This document shows, in pieces, positions 25,126 to 34,541 of a DNA stretch of 64,000 nt (position 1 is its first letter; each line of letters begins with the position of its first letter). The stretch spans positions 4,998,501 to 5,062,500 of the forward strand of contig NZ_JAKWJU010000002.1 in assembly GCF_022524345.1 (NCBI RefSeq), given 5' to 3'. Made by a program: the position numbers and the translations under genes. The notes under the pieces were generated by a model. It saw nothing but the letters and a program-made list of their open reading frames with translations, made no database searches and was not told the origin of the DNA. The DNA comes from Streptomyces marispadix. GTDB lineage: Bacteria; Actinomycetota; Actinomycetes; Streptomycetales; Streptomycetaceae.

Positions 25126-27771
25126 ATGAACGTCGCGGGACGCCACGTTCCCATCGGGAGCACCGATCACCGACTGGACGCGCTGCTGGGGCGGTTGACG
25201 CTCGAAGAGCGGGTGCGGGTACTCACCGGCGAGACCCTGTGGACGCTGTACCCGCTGCCGTCCGCCGGGCTGCGGACCCTCACGCTCTCCGACGGGCCGA
25301 TCGGCGTACGCGGCAGAGGCCGGGCACCGACGACTTCCGCGCAGATGCCCGCGCCGTCCGCGCTCGCCGCCACGTGGGACGAGGAACTGGCCCGCGAGTC
25401 GGGCCGGTTGATGGCCGCCGAGGCCCACGCGAAGAACGCCGACGTGGTGCTCGCGCCCGTGGTCAACCTCCAGCGGACTCCGCTCGCCGGGCGCCACTTC
25501 GAGTGCTTCTCCGAGGATCCGCTGCTCAGCGGCCGTATGGCCGTCCAGTACGTGGCGGCGCTCCAGGGGCAGGGTGTCGGCGCGTGCGTGAAGCACTTCG
25601 TCGCCAACGACTCCGAGACCGAACGTACCTCCTACGTCTCGCGGTTGACGCCCCGCGCGCTGCGCGAGGTCTATCTCGCCCCCTTCGAACGGGTCGTGAA
25701 GGAGGCCGGGGTGTGGATGGTCATGGCCGCCTACAACGGACTCGTCGTGGCGGCTCCCGGGGAGCGGGGTGAGCCGGGAGAAGCACCCCCGGTCGAAGTA
25801 CCCCCGGCGGAAGCACCCGGTGCCGCGCCCGCGACCGAGCACCGCTGGCTGCTGCGTGAACTCCTCAAGGATGAATGGGAGTTCGACGGTGTCGTGGTCA
25901 GCGACTGGCTCGCCACGAAGAGCACCGCCGCCTCCGCACGGAACGGACTCGACCTCGTGATGCCGGGCCCCGGCGGCCCCTGGTCCGAGGGAGACGCCCT
26001 GCTCGAAGCCGTACGCACGGGCGAGGTGCCGCAGGAGGACGTGGACGACAAGGTGCGCCGCATACTGCGCCTTGCCGAACGCGTGGGAGCCCTGAGCGAC
26101 CCCGACGGCCCCTTCGCGGTCTCAGCGCCCGCGGCGGGCGCCGGCGCGGAGCATCCGCCCGGCGGCGGGCCAGGCGAAGAGCAACCGTCAGGCCACGGTC
26201 CCGCCACCCGGGACCTGCTGCGCCGCACGGCCGCACGAGCCACCGTCGTACTGCGCAACGAGGGCGGTCTGCTCCCGCTGCCGCCCGCCACCTCCCGCAT
26301 CGCGCTGATCGGCGCCAACGCCCTCGACCCCTTCGTACAGGGCGGCGGCAGCGCACATGTGACACCGCCCCATCTGAGCCGCCCGCTGGACGCGTTGCGC
26401 GAGGCGTTCCCCTCGGCCGAGGTCACCGCACACCGCGGCGGCCGCACGCTGCGGCACGCTCCCCTCGTAGCGGCGGACGCCCTGGCCGGCGGCTGCGTCG
26501 AACTGACCGTCCACGACGAGGCCGGGCGGCAGCTCGCGGCGCTGACCCGCACCGCCCCCTGGGACGGCACGCTGCGTCCCCCTCGTGAGCTGCCCGAGGG
26601 CGCCGCATACGTACGGGCCGAGGCGCGCCTGCGGCTGGAAGCGCCCGGCGAGCATCTGCTGGAGGTCGCCCCCGTCGGCGCCCACCGCGTCGAGATCGAC
26701 GGCGACCTGCTGAGCGAGAGCACCCACCGCGTGGCCGAGGAGGTCCTGCTCGACGCGTCGGCGGGCCACCCGGAGGGCCATGTCCGCCGCGTCGCCGTCG
26801 AGGAGCCCGGCCGGGAGGTGACGGTGTCGGCGACGGCGCAGGTCGTCGAGGTCGGCTCGTTCGGCCGCTTCGCACGCCTGGAGCTGCGCCATCTCCCGCC
26901 GGAACCCGGCACGGACGCGGAGATCGAGGAGGCCGTGGCGGCGGCCCGCCAGGCGGAGACGGCGGTCGTCGTCGTGGGCACCAACCCCGAGGCGGAGTCC
27001 GAGGGCTGGGACCGTACGGACCTGTCGCTTCCCGGCCGCCAGCACGAGCTGGTCCGCAGGGTCGCCGAGGCCAACCCCCGCACGGTCGTCGTGGTCAACG
27101 CGGGTGCGCCCGTGCTGCTGCCGTGGCTGGAGGACGTACCCGCGGTGCTGTGGTGGTGGCTGCCGGGCCAGGAGGCCGGGGGCGCCCTCGCCGATGTGCT
27201 GACAGGCGCCTGCGAACCGTCCGGCCGGCTGCCGTGGACGCTGCCCGCCGCCGCGGAGGACGTCCCCGTGCCGGACGGCGTGCCGTGCGACGGTGTCGTC
27301 GACTACGCCGAGGACCTCGACGTCGGCCACCGCGGCTGGGACCGCCTGGGACGCGAGCCCGCCCGCGAATTCGGCTTCGGCCTCGGCTACGCGGACTGGT
27401 CCTACGGCCGGCCTTCCGCCGGGGCCTGGCGCGAGGGCGAGCCGCTGGAGGTCGCGGTGCCCGTGACGAACACCGGCGGCCGTTCCTCCCGCGAGGTCGT
27501 CCAGGTCTATCTGGAACCGCCGCGGGGAGCCGGTGGCCCGCGTCGGCCGCTGCGCTCCCTCGCCGGGTTCACCGTCGTCGAGGCGGCGCCCGGCGAGACC
27601 GTGCGCGCCGCCGTCGCCGTGGAGCCGCGTGCCTTCCAGGTGTGGGACGAGGGCTCCGGCTCCTGGCACACCCCCGAGGGCGAGTACCGGCTGCTGACGG
27701 CACACTCCAGCCGCGACGTCCGGGGAGAGGTGAGCGTGCGTGCCGGCGCGGGCGCCCGCGCCCCCGGGTGA
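25126..27771 (+). CDS. family 3 glycoside hydrolase (beta-glucosidase-like)
   Basis: An 881-residue enzyme without a signal peptide, so probably cytoplasmic and acting on imported oligosaccharides. The N-terminal GH3 barrel has LTLSDGPIGVRG, the KHFVAND segment and the nucleophile Asp260 in GVVVSDWLATKST. The second GH3 domain follows (IALIGANALDPFVQGGGSAHV) with a PA14-like insert around 450-600, and a fibronectin III-like end (EVVQVYLEPP). A ~30-residue Pro/Glu/Ala-rich insert at about 209-238 interrupts the catalytic barrel where relatives have a short loop. GGGAG precedes the ATG. Substrate unknown. Confidence 0.9.
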   Translation: MNVAGRHVPIGSTDHRLDALLGRLTLEERVRVLTGETLWTLYPLPSAGLRTLTLSDGPIGVRGRGRAPTTSAQMPAPSALAATWDEELARESGRLMAAEAHAKNADVVLAPVVNLQRTPLAGRHFECFSEDPLLSGRMAVQYVAALQGQGVGACVKHFVANDSETERTSYVSRLTPRALREVYLAPFERVVKEAGVWMVMAAYNGLVVAAPGERGEPGEAPPVEVPPAEAPGAAPATEHRWLLRELLKDEWEFDGVVVSDWLATKSTAASARNGLDLVMPGPGGPWSEGDALLEAVRTGEVPQEDVDDKVRRILRLAERVGALSDPDGPFAVSAPAAGAGAEHPPGGGPGEEQPSGHGPATRDLLRRTAARATVVLRNEGGLLPLPPATSRIALIGANALDPFVQGGGSAHVTPPHLSRPLDALREAFPSAEVTAHRGGRTLRHAPLVAADALAGGCVELTVHDEAGRQLAALTRTAPWDGTLRPPRELPEGAAYVRAEARLRLEAPGEHLLEVAPVGAHRVEIDGDLLSESTHRVAEEVLLDASAGHPEGHVRRVAVEEPGREVTVSATAQVVEVGSFGRFARLELRHLPPEPGTDAEIEEAVAAARQAETAVVVVGTNPEAESEGWDRTDLSLPGRQHELVRRVAEANPRTVVVVNAGAPVLLPWLEDVPAVLWWWLPGQEAGGALADVLTGACEPSGRLPWTLPAAAEDVPVPDGVPCDGVVDYAEDLDVGHRGWDRLGREPAREFGFGLGYADWSYGRPSAGAWREGEPLEVAVPVTNTGGRSSREVVQVYLEPPRGAGGPRRPLRSLAGFTVVEAAPGETVRAAVAVEPRAFQVWDEGSGSWHTPEGEYRLLTAHSSRDVRGEVSVRAGAGARAPG

Positions 27772-27929
27772 CGCTCCGCGCCCGTGCGTACGTGATCGTT
27801 TACGGGGAGGGGCAGCCCGCACCGCTCGTACGTAGCTACACTGCACGCACAAGCCGAGCGCGCCACAGGCTCACAGCGTCGTGCGTCTGCCCTGCGCCGC
27901 CGCCCCGCGGGGATGACCCCCTCCACCGT

Positions 27930-27955
27930 CTACGGCCGCCGGGACGCGGCCGTAG
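27930..27955 (+). promoter_or_regulatory. hairpin in the serA leader region
   Basis: CTACGGCCG (27930-27938) pairs perfectly with CGGCCGTAG (27947-27955). It may act as a terminator for the GH3 gene or be part of the serA leader. Confidence 0.4.
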
Positions 27956-27988
27956 CTCCCCGCCGCTGCCCGCAGCGAGGATGATCCT

Positions 27989-28019
27989 CCCCCTTGGCCT
28001 TCGGCCTGGGGGTGCCCCC
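27989..28019 (+). repeat. palindromic element just before serA
   Basis: Five C, TT, GGCC, TTC, GGCC, T and five G form a hairpin (27989-28012); the same G-run can instead pair with a second C-run at 28015-28019. Elements of this type recur in Streptomyces genomes as I remember them. It ends 15 bases before the serA start and so could limit access to the ribosome binding site. Confidence 0.5.
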
Positions 28020-28033
28020 AAACTGGAGACCAC

Positions 28034-29623
28034 GTGAGCAAACCTGTAGTACTGATCGCCGAAGAGCTCTCGCCCGCCACCGTCGACGCACTGGGCCCGG
28101 ACTTCGAGATCCGGCACTGCAACGGCGCCGACCGGGCCGAACTCCTCACCGCCATCGCCGACGTGGACGCGATCCTCGTCCGCTCCGCCACCAAGGTCGA
28201 CGCCGAGGCGGTGGCAGCGGCAGGGAAACTCAAGGTCGTCGCCCGCGCGGGCGTCGGGCTCGACAACGTCGACGTCCCGGCCGCCACCAAGGCGGGCGTG
28301 ATGGTGGTGAACGCTCCCACCTCCAACATCGTCACCGCCGCCGAACTCGCATGCGGCCTGCTGATCGCCAGTGCCCGCAACATTCCGCAGGCCAACACGG
28401 CGCTGAAGAACGGCGAGTGGAAGCGCAGCAAGTACACCGGCGTGGAGCTGAGTGAGAAGACCCTCGGCGTCGTCGGCCTCGGCCGCATCGGCGTGCTCGT
28501 GGCACAGCGGATGTCGGCGTTCGGGATGAAGGTCGTCGCCTACGACCCGTTCGTGCAGCCCGCCAGGGCGGCGCAGATGGGCGTGAAGCTGCTCTCGCTG
28601 GACGAACTGCTGGAGGTCTCCGACTTCATCACCGTCCATCTGCCCAAGACCCCGGAGACGCTCGGCCTGATCGGCGACGACGCGCTGCACAAGGTCAAGC
28701 CGAGCGTCCGCATCGTCAACGCCGCCCGCGGTGGAATCGTCGACGAGGACGCCCTGGCCTCGGCGCTCAAGGAGGGCCGGGTCGCGGGCGCGGGCCTCGA
28801 CGTCTACTCCAGCGAGCCGTGCACGGACTCGCCGCTCTTCGAGTTCGACCAGGTGGTGTGCACGCCGCACCTGGGTGCCTCCACCGGTGAGGCGCAGGAG
28901 AAGGCGGGCATCGCGGTCGCCAAGTCGGTGCGTCTGGCGCTGGCGGGCGAGCTGGTGCCCGACGCCGTCAACGTGCAGGGCGGCGTCATCGCCGAGGACG
29001 TGCGTCCCGCGCTGCCGCTGGCCGAGGGCCTGGGCCGTATCTTCACCGCGCTCTCCGGCGAGGTCGCCGTCCGCCTCGATGTCGAGGTGTACGGCGAGAT
29101 CACCCAGCACGATGTGAAGGTTCTCGAACTCTCCGCTCTCAAGGGCGTGTTCGAGGACGTCGTCGACGAGACCGTCAGCTACGTCAACGCGCCGCTCTTC
29201 GCGCAGGAGCGCGGCGTGGAGGTGCGGCTGACCACCTCCAGCGAGTCCAGCGAGCACCGCAACATGGTGACCGTGCGCGGCACCCTCAGCAGCGGCGAGG
29301 AGGTCTCCGTCTCCGGGACGCTCGCGGGGCCGAAGCACCAGCAGAAGATCGTCGCCGTCGGGGAGCACGACGTCGACCTGGCGCTCGCCGAGCACATGGC
29401 GTTCTTCCGCTACGCCGACCGTCCCGGCATCGTCGGCACGGTGGGCCGCATCCTGGGCGAGGCGGGCATCAACATCGCCGGCATGCAGGTCGCCCGTTCC
29501 ACGGCGGGCGGCGAGGCGCTGGTGGCGCTGACCGTCGACGACAACATCCCGGCCCCGGTGCTCGCCGAGATCAAGGGCGAGATCGGGGCGACGTCCGCCC
29601 GCAGCGTCGACCTCTCCGACTGA
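28034..29623 (+). CDS. serA: D-3-phosphoglycerate dehydrogenase
   Basis: First committed step of serine synthesis: oxidises 3-phosphoglycerate to 3-phosphohydroxypyruvate with NAD. The 529-residue protein is the long form found in actinobacteria: catalytic and NAD-binding domains (LGVVGLGRIGVLVAQRM; Arg in NAARGGIVDEDAL; His in VCTPHLGASTGEAQ), an intervening (ASB) domain and a C-terminal ACT domain (HMAFFRYADRPGIVGTVGRI) that usually binds serine for feedback inhibition. It starts with GTG behind TGGAGA. Confidence 0.97.
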   Translation: MSKPVVLIAEELSPATVDALGPDFEIRHCNGADRAELLTAIADVDAILVRSATKVDAEAVAAAGKLKVVARAGVGLDNVDVPAATKAGVMVVNAPTSNIVTAAELACGLLIASARNIPQANTALKNGEWKRSKYTGVELSEKTLGVVGLGRIGVLVAQRMSAFGMKVVAYDPFVQPARAAQMGVKLLSLDELLEVSDFITVHLPKTPETLGLIGDDALHKVKPSVRIVNAARGGIVDEDALASALKEGRVAGAGLDVYSSEPCTDSPLFEFDQVVCTPHLGASTGEAQEKAGIAVAKSVRLALAGELVPDAVNVQGGVIAEDVRPALPLAEGLGRIFTALSGEVAVRLDVEVYGEITQHDVKVLELSALKGVFEDVVDETVSYVNAPLFAQERGVEVRLTTSSESSEHRNMVTVRGTLSSGEEVSVSGTLAGPKHQQKIVAVGEHDVDLALAEHMAFFRYADRPGIVGTVGRILGEAGINIAGMQVARSTAGGEALVALTVDDNIPAPVLAEIKGEIGATSARSVDLSD

Positions 29624-29722
29624 GGCGGCGGTGCGGCGCAGTGCGGCGCGCTGTACTTTGCGGCGTGGGCGCGTAGCGGCGTAAAGACGTTGCGGCGCAA
29701 GGGCGTTGGAGCGTAGAGAAGG

Positions 29723-29758
29723 GTGCGCCCGGGTCGTGGGGACACGGCCCGGGCGCAC
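29723..29758 (+). terminator. hairpin terminator after serA
   Basis: GTGCGCCCGGG (29723-29733) pairs perfectly with CCCGGGCGCAC (29748-29758), with an inner CGTG/CACG stem closed by GGGA. Confidence 0.78.
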
Positions 29759-29867
29759 TCGCGTCGGGACGGCCGGCGAATCACCGGCCGCCGGCGACCG
29801 CCGGATCACCGAGCGCCGCCGACCATGCCGCCGACCATCGACGACCACCGAAGGGACCGGGACCACC

Positions 29868-30374
29868 GTGACCGAGGAACGGACCTCTCCGCCGCTGACC
29901 GGCGGGGAGCGCGAGACGCTGCGGGCCTTCCTCGACTTCCACCGGGAGACACTCGCCATGAAGTGCGAGGGCCTGAGCGACGAGCAGTTGCGCCTCGCCG
30001 CGTCGCCGCCGTCGACGCTCTGTCTGCTCGGCCTCGTACGGCACATGGCGGAGGTCGAACGGGCCTGGTTCCGGCGCACGATCGACGGCGAGGACGTACC
30101 GCTCGTCTGGTCCGGCGAGGGCGACTTCCAGGCGGCCTACGACGCGAGCCGGTCCACTCGCGCCGAGGCGTTCGCCGCCTGGGAGGCGGAGGTCGCCCAT
30201 GCGCGGCGCATCGAGGCGGAGGCCGGGTCGCTCGACGTCACCGGCCTCAACGCCCGCTCCGGCGAGGAGGTTTCGCTGCGCCTGGTGATGCTGCACCTCA
30301 TCCACGAGTACGCCCGGCACAACGGCCACGCCGACCTGCTGCGCGAGGCGATCGACGGCACCACCGGAGCCTGA
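29868..30374 (+). CDS. DinB/DUF664 family protein
   Basis: A 168-residue four-helix-bundle protein of the DinB superfamily, DUF664 branch. The metal-binding histidine pattern is visible in LVRHMAEVERAW and LHLIHEYARHNGHADLLRE. Relatives include thiol-dependent (mycothiol) transferases, but DUF664 members are mostly uncharacterised. The GTG at 29868 is preferred to an ATG far upstream because the intervening codons are arginine-rich and non-coding in character; AAGGGA lies 10-12 bases before it. Confidence 0.85.
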   Translation: MTEERTSPPLTGGERETLRAFLDFHRETLAMKCEGLSDEQLRLAASPPSTLCLLGLVRHMAEVERAWFRRTIDGEDVPLVWSGEGDFQAAYDASRSTRAEAFAAWEAEVAHARRIEAEAGSLDVTGLNARSGEEVSLRLVMLHLIHEYARHNGHADLLREAIDGTTGA

Positions 30375-30418
30375 GTGGGGCGTCTCGGGCGGGACTTGGG
30401 CCTGAGAGGCCGGGGCCG

Positions 30419-31285
30419 TCATGGAGACGCCGGGCGTCCCGGCGGCGTCCACACGTACTGGGTCACGGTCGTGACCGTGCGGAAGCCAAGCCGCCGCAGA
30501 ACGGGAAGGCTCTCGTCCGAGGCGTCGACCTGAAGATGCGGCACGCCTCGCTCGGCGGCGATACGGGCACGCTCGGCGACCAGCGCCCGGTAAAGGCCAC
30601 GGCCGCGCCACGCGGGCAGCGTCGTACCGCCGCGCAGCCCGGCGTAGTTCAGCTCCGGCCACATGAACATCCAGGCGGCGCAGACGACTTGGGGCTCACG
30701 GCCGCCCTGGTGATGCTCGGCGACGAGGACGACGGCGTCGTCCGGCGCCGCCTCGACCCGTGCGATCAGGAAGTCAGCGAGCCAGCCCAGGTCCATGTCC
30801 CAGACGGCGGCCTCCATGGCCGCGATGCGGCGCATGTCCCCGGCGCCGCTGACGCGGCGCACCACGACTCCCTCGGGCGGCGCACTGACCGAAGGCACCG
30901 GCCGCGCCGCCAACTCCTCGCTCCCGCCCACGAGTACGGCCATGCTGCGAGCGGCGGCGAAGCCCGCCGCCCGCAGCCGCCCGGCCAGTTCCGGCGGCCG
31001 GTCGTGGGCGTGGGTCCGCCACTCCACGGTCTCTCCCCGCGCCGCGAACCGGTCCCGCTGCCTTGCGATCAGCCGGTCGAGTTCACCGCCGCGCAGCCCG
31101 GGGTCGCGCGGCCCGAACACAAACCCACGGAAGCCGCCGACCGCACGGATGAGCGGGCCGTCTTGCTCATATGTCACCCCCGGCGAAGGGGCGGGGGGCG
31201 CTCCGCGCATCGACTCGTCGTAGAGGGCGAGCAGTTCGCGGTCTGCGCCGAGGCTGCCGCCGCCGTGGCCGTCCGTCATCCTCAC
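30419..31285 (-). CDS. GNAT-family N-acetyltransferase
   Basis: A 288-residue protein with a single recognisable GNAT domain in its second half: acetyl-CoA pyrophosphate loop in LPAWRGRGLYRALVAERARIAAERG (Arg-Gly-x-Gly/Ala type) and the terminal LRRLGFRTVTTVTQYVW. The first ~130 residues may form a second, degenerate GNAT-like domain. The substrate is unknown. ATGs at 31285 and 31279 are both possible starts. It is convergent with the DinB-type gene, 44 bases away. Confidence 0.85.
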   Translation of the reverse strand: MRMTDGHGGGSLGADRELLALYDESMRGAPPAPSPGVTYEQDGPLIRAVGGFRGFVFGPRDPGLRGGELDRLIARQRDRFAARGETVEWRTHAHDRPPELAGRLRAAGFAAARSMAVLVGGSEELAARPVPSVSAPPEGVVVRRVSGAGDMRRIAAMEAAVWDMDLGWLADFLIARVEAAPDDAVVLVAEHHQGGREPQVVCAAWMFMWPELNYAGLRGGTTLPAWRGRGLYRALVAERARIAAERGVPHLQVDASDESLPVLRRLGFRTVTTVTQYVWTPPGRPASP

Positions 31286-31329
31286 GACGCTACGCAGTCC
31301 GCGCGGCGCGGGCAGCCCGTCTCGCGGAC

Positions 31330-31368
31330 CCCCTACGAACCCCCTACGACGAACCCCCTACGACGAAC
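31330..31368. repeat. three short tandem repeats
   Basis: CCCCCTACGA(CGA)A is repeated three times (11, 14 and 14 bases) in the gap between the acetyltransferase and the metallopeptidase genes. Confidence 0.75.
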
Positions 31369-31468
31369 CTCGTACGCGGGGTCTTTTGCGCCGGATCTCC
31401 TGCGCCGGACCCGTACGCCCGGCCGGAGAGAGCCCCGGCCGGGCGCACCTCTCTCAACCGCCCTCAGG

Positions 31469-33001
31469 TCAGGTGCAGTTGTGAGCCGTGCTGCTGCTGG
31501 AGCCGATCACGACGTCGATGCCGCCCGGCGCCGTCAGATGCGCCGCGTTGACGGTCAGCCCGCCGTCGTCGGTCGTGATCCGCTCGTTGACGACGAGCTT
31601 GGCGCCCACGACCCCGAGATCGACCTCGAGGTTGGGTGTGTCACCGGTATCGACGCTCTCACCGAGCACGGTCAGCTCCAGATCGACGCTGCCGGACGAG
31701 GCCTCGCAGGTGCTGGTGGAGGTCGACCGAACGCCGGAGAGCCCCACGACCGGCAGGCCCGGCAGCTCGATCCCGGCCTTCGCCAGGGTCGCGGTCGCCG
31801 TGACCTTGCCGGGCCCCGTCTTCGTCGTCACCTCGGCGCACAGGGCGTCGGCGGACAGCACCAGGGCCCGTATGTTCTGCGCGCAAGGCGGCGACTTCGA
31901 CTCCTCTCCGGCCGTACGGACCTCTCCCGTGTCCGGGGTCGGTTCGACCGAGACCGGCAGCCCCAGCGGGGCGTTTGCCGACAGCCCGAAGGCGCGGCCG
32001 GAGACGTACTCCAGCTTCAGCTTCGCCGACTTCTTCGACGCCTCGTACTCGTCGTCACCCGCGAACCTCGCGGTCACCGGGACGGTGCCGTCCTCCGTCA
32101 ACTTCTGCCGTACAGGGTCGATTTCGCAGCTCGCCCTGCCGTCCGAGCCGGTCTTGCCGTCGCACTTCTGCTTGCTGTCGCCGGTGCCCAGGGTGAAGCC
32201 GACGGTCCGTCCGTCGACGGGATCGCCGTCCTCGTCGGTGAGTTCGGCCGCGAGCTTCGCAGGGGAGCCGTTCGAGGCCGACTTCGCCCCGGTGTAGGCG
32301 AGTTCGGTCTTCTTCGGTTCCTGCGGCTCGTCGGGGTCGTCGCCGTCGCAGCCGTTGGTGCTGGTCAGGAACTCCTTCCCCTCCTCGTACGGATACGGGT
32401 AGAGCTTCTTGCCCTCCAGCTCGATCTTCTGGAGCCTGCCGTCGAGCTTCACCTGGTAGTGGAGGTGCGGGGACAGATCGCTCCCGTTGCCGGTGGTGTC
32501 GCCGACCTTCCCTATCTGCTGGCCCTGCTTCACCTTCTCGCCGTCCTTCACCGTCTGCTTCTGAAGGTGGAAGACGCCGCTCACCCAGCCGCCGCCGTGA
32601 TCGATCTCGACGTACTTGCCCCCGCCGTCGGAGTCCGTGGCGACGTGGGCCGTGCCGCCGGCCGAGGCGAGCGCGGGGAGCCCGAGGTCGCCGTCCGGTC
32701 CGCTGCCCGTGTTGAAGTCCAGCGCCAGATCGCCCTCCCCGTGGCCTTCATACGTGGCGTAGGTCCACTTCGTTCCGCATTCGAAGGGCGCCTTGAAGTC
32801 GGGTGCGTCCAGCGTGACTTGAGCACCTGACGACCCGTACGGCCCTGACGCACTTGACGATCCGTACGCACCTGACGACCCGGCCGGGCCGTACGTTCCG
32901 GCCGTCGCGGCGTCGGCCGTCGCGGCGGGGCCCGCGGCGAGCGCCGCCACCGTGATCAGGGCCGTCAGCGTGCCGCGCACGCCCCAGCCGGTGCTGCGCA
33001 T
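31469..33001 (-). CDS. secreted M23-family metallopeptidase
   Basis: About 510 residues. An N-terminal signal peptide (MRSTGWGVRGTLTALITVAALAAGPAATADA) is followed by a Gly/Tyr/Ser-rich repeat region. The M23 domain follows: zinc ligands His and Asp in HGEGDLALDF and the last His in SPHLHYQV, as in lysostaphin-type peptidoglycan endopeptidases. Next come an Ig-like domain (LAAELTDEDGDPVDGRTVGF) and a long C-terminal region with several Cys and Thr/Ser-rich strands, typical of secreted Streptomyces proteins with choice-of-anchor ends. Activity is therefore likely in the cell wall. GAGGAGG is 24 bases before the ATG, so a non-standard start slightly upstream (TTG at 33010) is possible. Confidence 0.85.
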   Translation of the reverse strand: MRSTGWGVRGTLTALITVAALAAGPAATADAATAGTYGPAGSSGAYGSSSASGPYGSSGAQVTLDAPDFKAPFECGTKWTYATYEGHGEGDLALDFNTGSGPDGDLGLPALASAGGTAHVATDSDGGGKYVEIDHGGGWVSGVFHLQKQTVKDGEKVKQGQQIGKVGDTTGNGSDLSPHLHYQVKLDGRLQKIELEGKKLYPYPYEEGKEFLTSTNGCDGDDPDEPQEPKKTELAYTGAKSASNGSPAKLAAELTDEDGDPVDGRTVGFTLGTGDSKQKCDGKTGSDGRASCEIDPVRQKLTEDGTVPVTARFAGDDEYEASKKSAKLKLEYVSGRAFGLSANAPLGLPVSVEPTPDTGEVRTAGEESKSPPCAQNIRALVLSADALCAEVTTKTGPGKVTATATLAKAGIELPGLPVVGLSGVRSTSTSTCEASSGSVDLELTVLGESVDTGDTPNLEVDLGVVGAKLVVNERITTDDGGLTVNAAHLTAPGGIDVVIGSSSSTAHNCT

Positions 33002-33302
33002 TGCGGTCAACCTGGAAATGAGTCCTCCTCGGTCAGGCGCCGGCAGCCCCGAGGGCACCGGCACTGGTCGTGCGTCGGCGTGTGCCGACACGAACTGCCG
33101 TGCTGGAGAACGGGGGGCGTCACGGCGGTCCGACCGTAGGGAAGGGCCTCGTCGGACGGACAGGAGTTTCGACGGAGCCCGAAAGTCGGTCACCCGCAAG
33201 ACGGGCAGCCGCCGAGCGAGCACCCGCGAGGCGAGCACTCGCTGGGCGAGCGCCGGAAAGGCGGGAAGCGCAGGGCCAGTTGAGGCCGGCGCCTCGCTCA
33301 CC
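33002..33302 (-). other. gap between the M23 peptidase and PucR genes
   Basis: The open frame that reaches upstream of the peptidase through this stretch is arginine-rich and has no start signal, so it is not coding. It contains GCGAGCAC-type short repeats near 33215-33260 and presumably the promoter of the peptidase gene. Confidence 0.4.
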
Positions 33303-34541
33303 TCACAGCCGTGCCGCCTTCAGTGCCATGTGCAGCAGCAGCCGCGCGGAGCCCTCGTCGAGATCGAGTCCGGTGAGGGCCTCGATCCTGGAGAGCCGGT
33401 AGTAGAGCGTCTGCCGATGGATGCCCAACGCGGCTGCGGTACGCCCCGCTTGACCCGCGTGATCGAGGAACTCCTCGGCGGTACGGGCGAGTTCGGCGTG
33501 CACGGGCCGCAGCAGCGCCGCCGCGGCGGGGTCGGCGCACGCGCCCGGGGGCAGCGCGGTGAGCAGCCGGTACGGGCCTATCGCGGCCCAGTCGGCGACC
33601 GGGCCCAGCCGTTCAGGTTCCGCCGTCGCGGCCCGTGCCGCGGCCAGCGCCTCCCGCCAGGCCGCCACGGCGTCCGAGAGGCCCCGGCGTGGTGCGCTCA
33701 CGCCCGCGGCGGCGGGGGAGCGGTGCATGCGGACGAGCTGTGCCGCAGCCGTACGGGAGGACTCGGCCGCCTCCGCCGAGCGCAGTCGCACCAGAGCGGC
33801 GACCGCCGGTGCCCCGTCCGGGCCCGGCGCCCGCCCGGCCCCCGGCACCGTGAGCACGCAGCGTGCCAGAACATTCGGCGGCACGGGCGCGGGCGCACCC
33901 CCGGCCCCGGGCCCGGCCGACTGCCCCAGGTCCCGCTCACCAGGGCCCCCGTTCTCGCCTCCCGGCCGTCGGGGGACCACCGCCACCACCGCCAGCGGAC
34001 CGGCCGCCGCCGACCCCAGGCGTTCGCGCAGTTCGGCCGCAGCCTCCTCGCCCGCGCCCCGGTCGTCCGCGGCGAGCAGCGTCCGCAGCAGCTCGCCCGT
34101 ACGGGCCTCGGCGTGCGCCTCCGCCGCCAGCAGCGCGCCGATGCGTGAGGCCACCGCCATCGCCGACGCCAGCCGTGGATCGCCCAGATCGAGCGCGCCG
34201 TCGTCCATCAGCCAGATGTATCCGTGTACGAAGCCCCCGTGCCGTACGGGAAGGCAGATGCGGCCGTGCTCGACGCCGGCCGACGGTTCCGGGTCGATAC
34301 GTACGGGCCCGGTGGCCCGGGTGATGCCGAAGCTCTCGAACCACGTCCGTACCTCGGCGCTGGAGCGGCGTCCCAGGATCGAGCGCCTGCGGACCGGGTC
34401 CAGCGCGGGCTCGGCGCCTTCCCCGTCGCCTTCGTGCGCGCCGAAGGCGATCAGCGCGAAGTCGCGGCTCTCCAGCGTGGCCGGGGTGCCCAGCAGCGCG
34501 CAGACCTCGTCGACGAGTGCCTGGTAGTCGTCCTCGCGCAT
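33303..34541 (-). CDS. PucR/CdaR-family regulator, probable regulator of proline catabolism
   Basis: A 412-residue regulator. The N-terminal part (MREDDYQALVDEVCALLGTPA) resembles a GAF-like sensory domain; the C-terminus is the PucR helix-turn-helix (TAAALGIHRQTLYYRLSRIEALTGLDLDEG). The middle contains a Pro/Gly-rich low-complexity linker. It is divergent from proline dehydrogenase, an arrangement I recall as conserved in Streptomyces, so it very likely senses proline or a product and activates the put genes. Which ligand it binds cannot be read from the sequence. Confidence 0.88.
   Translation of the reverse strand: MREDDYQALVDEVCALLGTPATLESRDFALIAFGAHEGDGEGAEPALDPVRRRSILGRRSSAEVRTWFESFGITRATGPVRIDPEPSAGVEHGRICLPVRHGGFVHGYIWLMDDGALDLGDPRLASAMAVASRIGALLAAEAHAEARTGELLRTLLAADDRGAGEEAAAELRERLGSAAAGPLAVVAVVPRRPGGENGGPGERDLGQSAGPGAGGAPAPVPPNVLARCVLTVPGAGRAPGPDGAPAVAALVRLRSAEAAESSRTAAAQLVRMHRSPAAAGVSAPRRGLSDAVAAWREALAAARAATAEPERLGPVADWAAIGPYRLLTALPPGACADPAAAALLRPVHAELARTAEEFLDHAGQAGRTAAALGIHRQTLYYRLSRIEALTGLDLDEGSARLLLHMALKAARL

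Noticed and set aside
24926..25129. 67-residue frame overlapping the histidine phosphatase stop
   Set aside because: Although it has an ATGA overlap, the sequence is Arg/Ser-rich, lacks a ribosome binding site of its own and occupies the promoter region of the GH3 gene.
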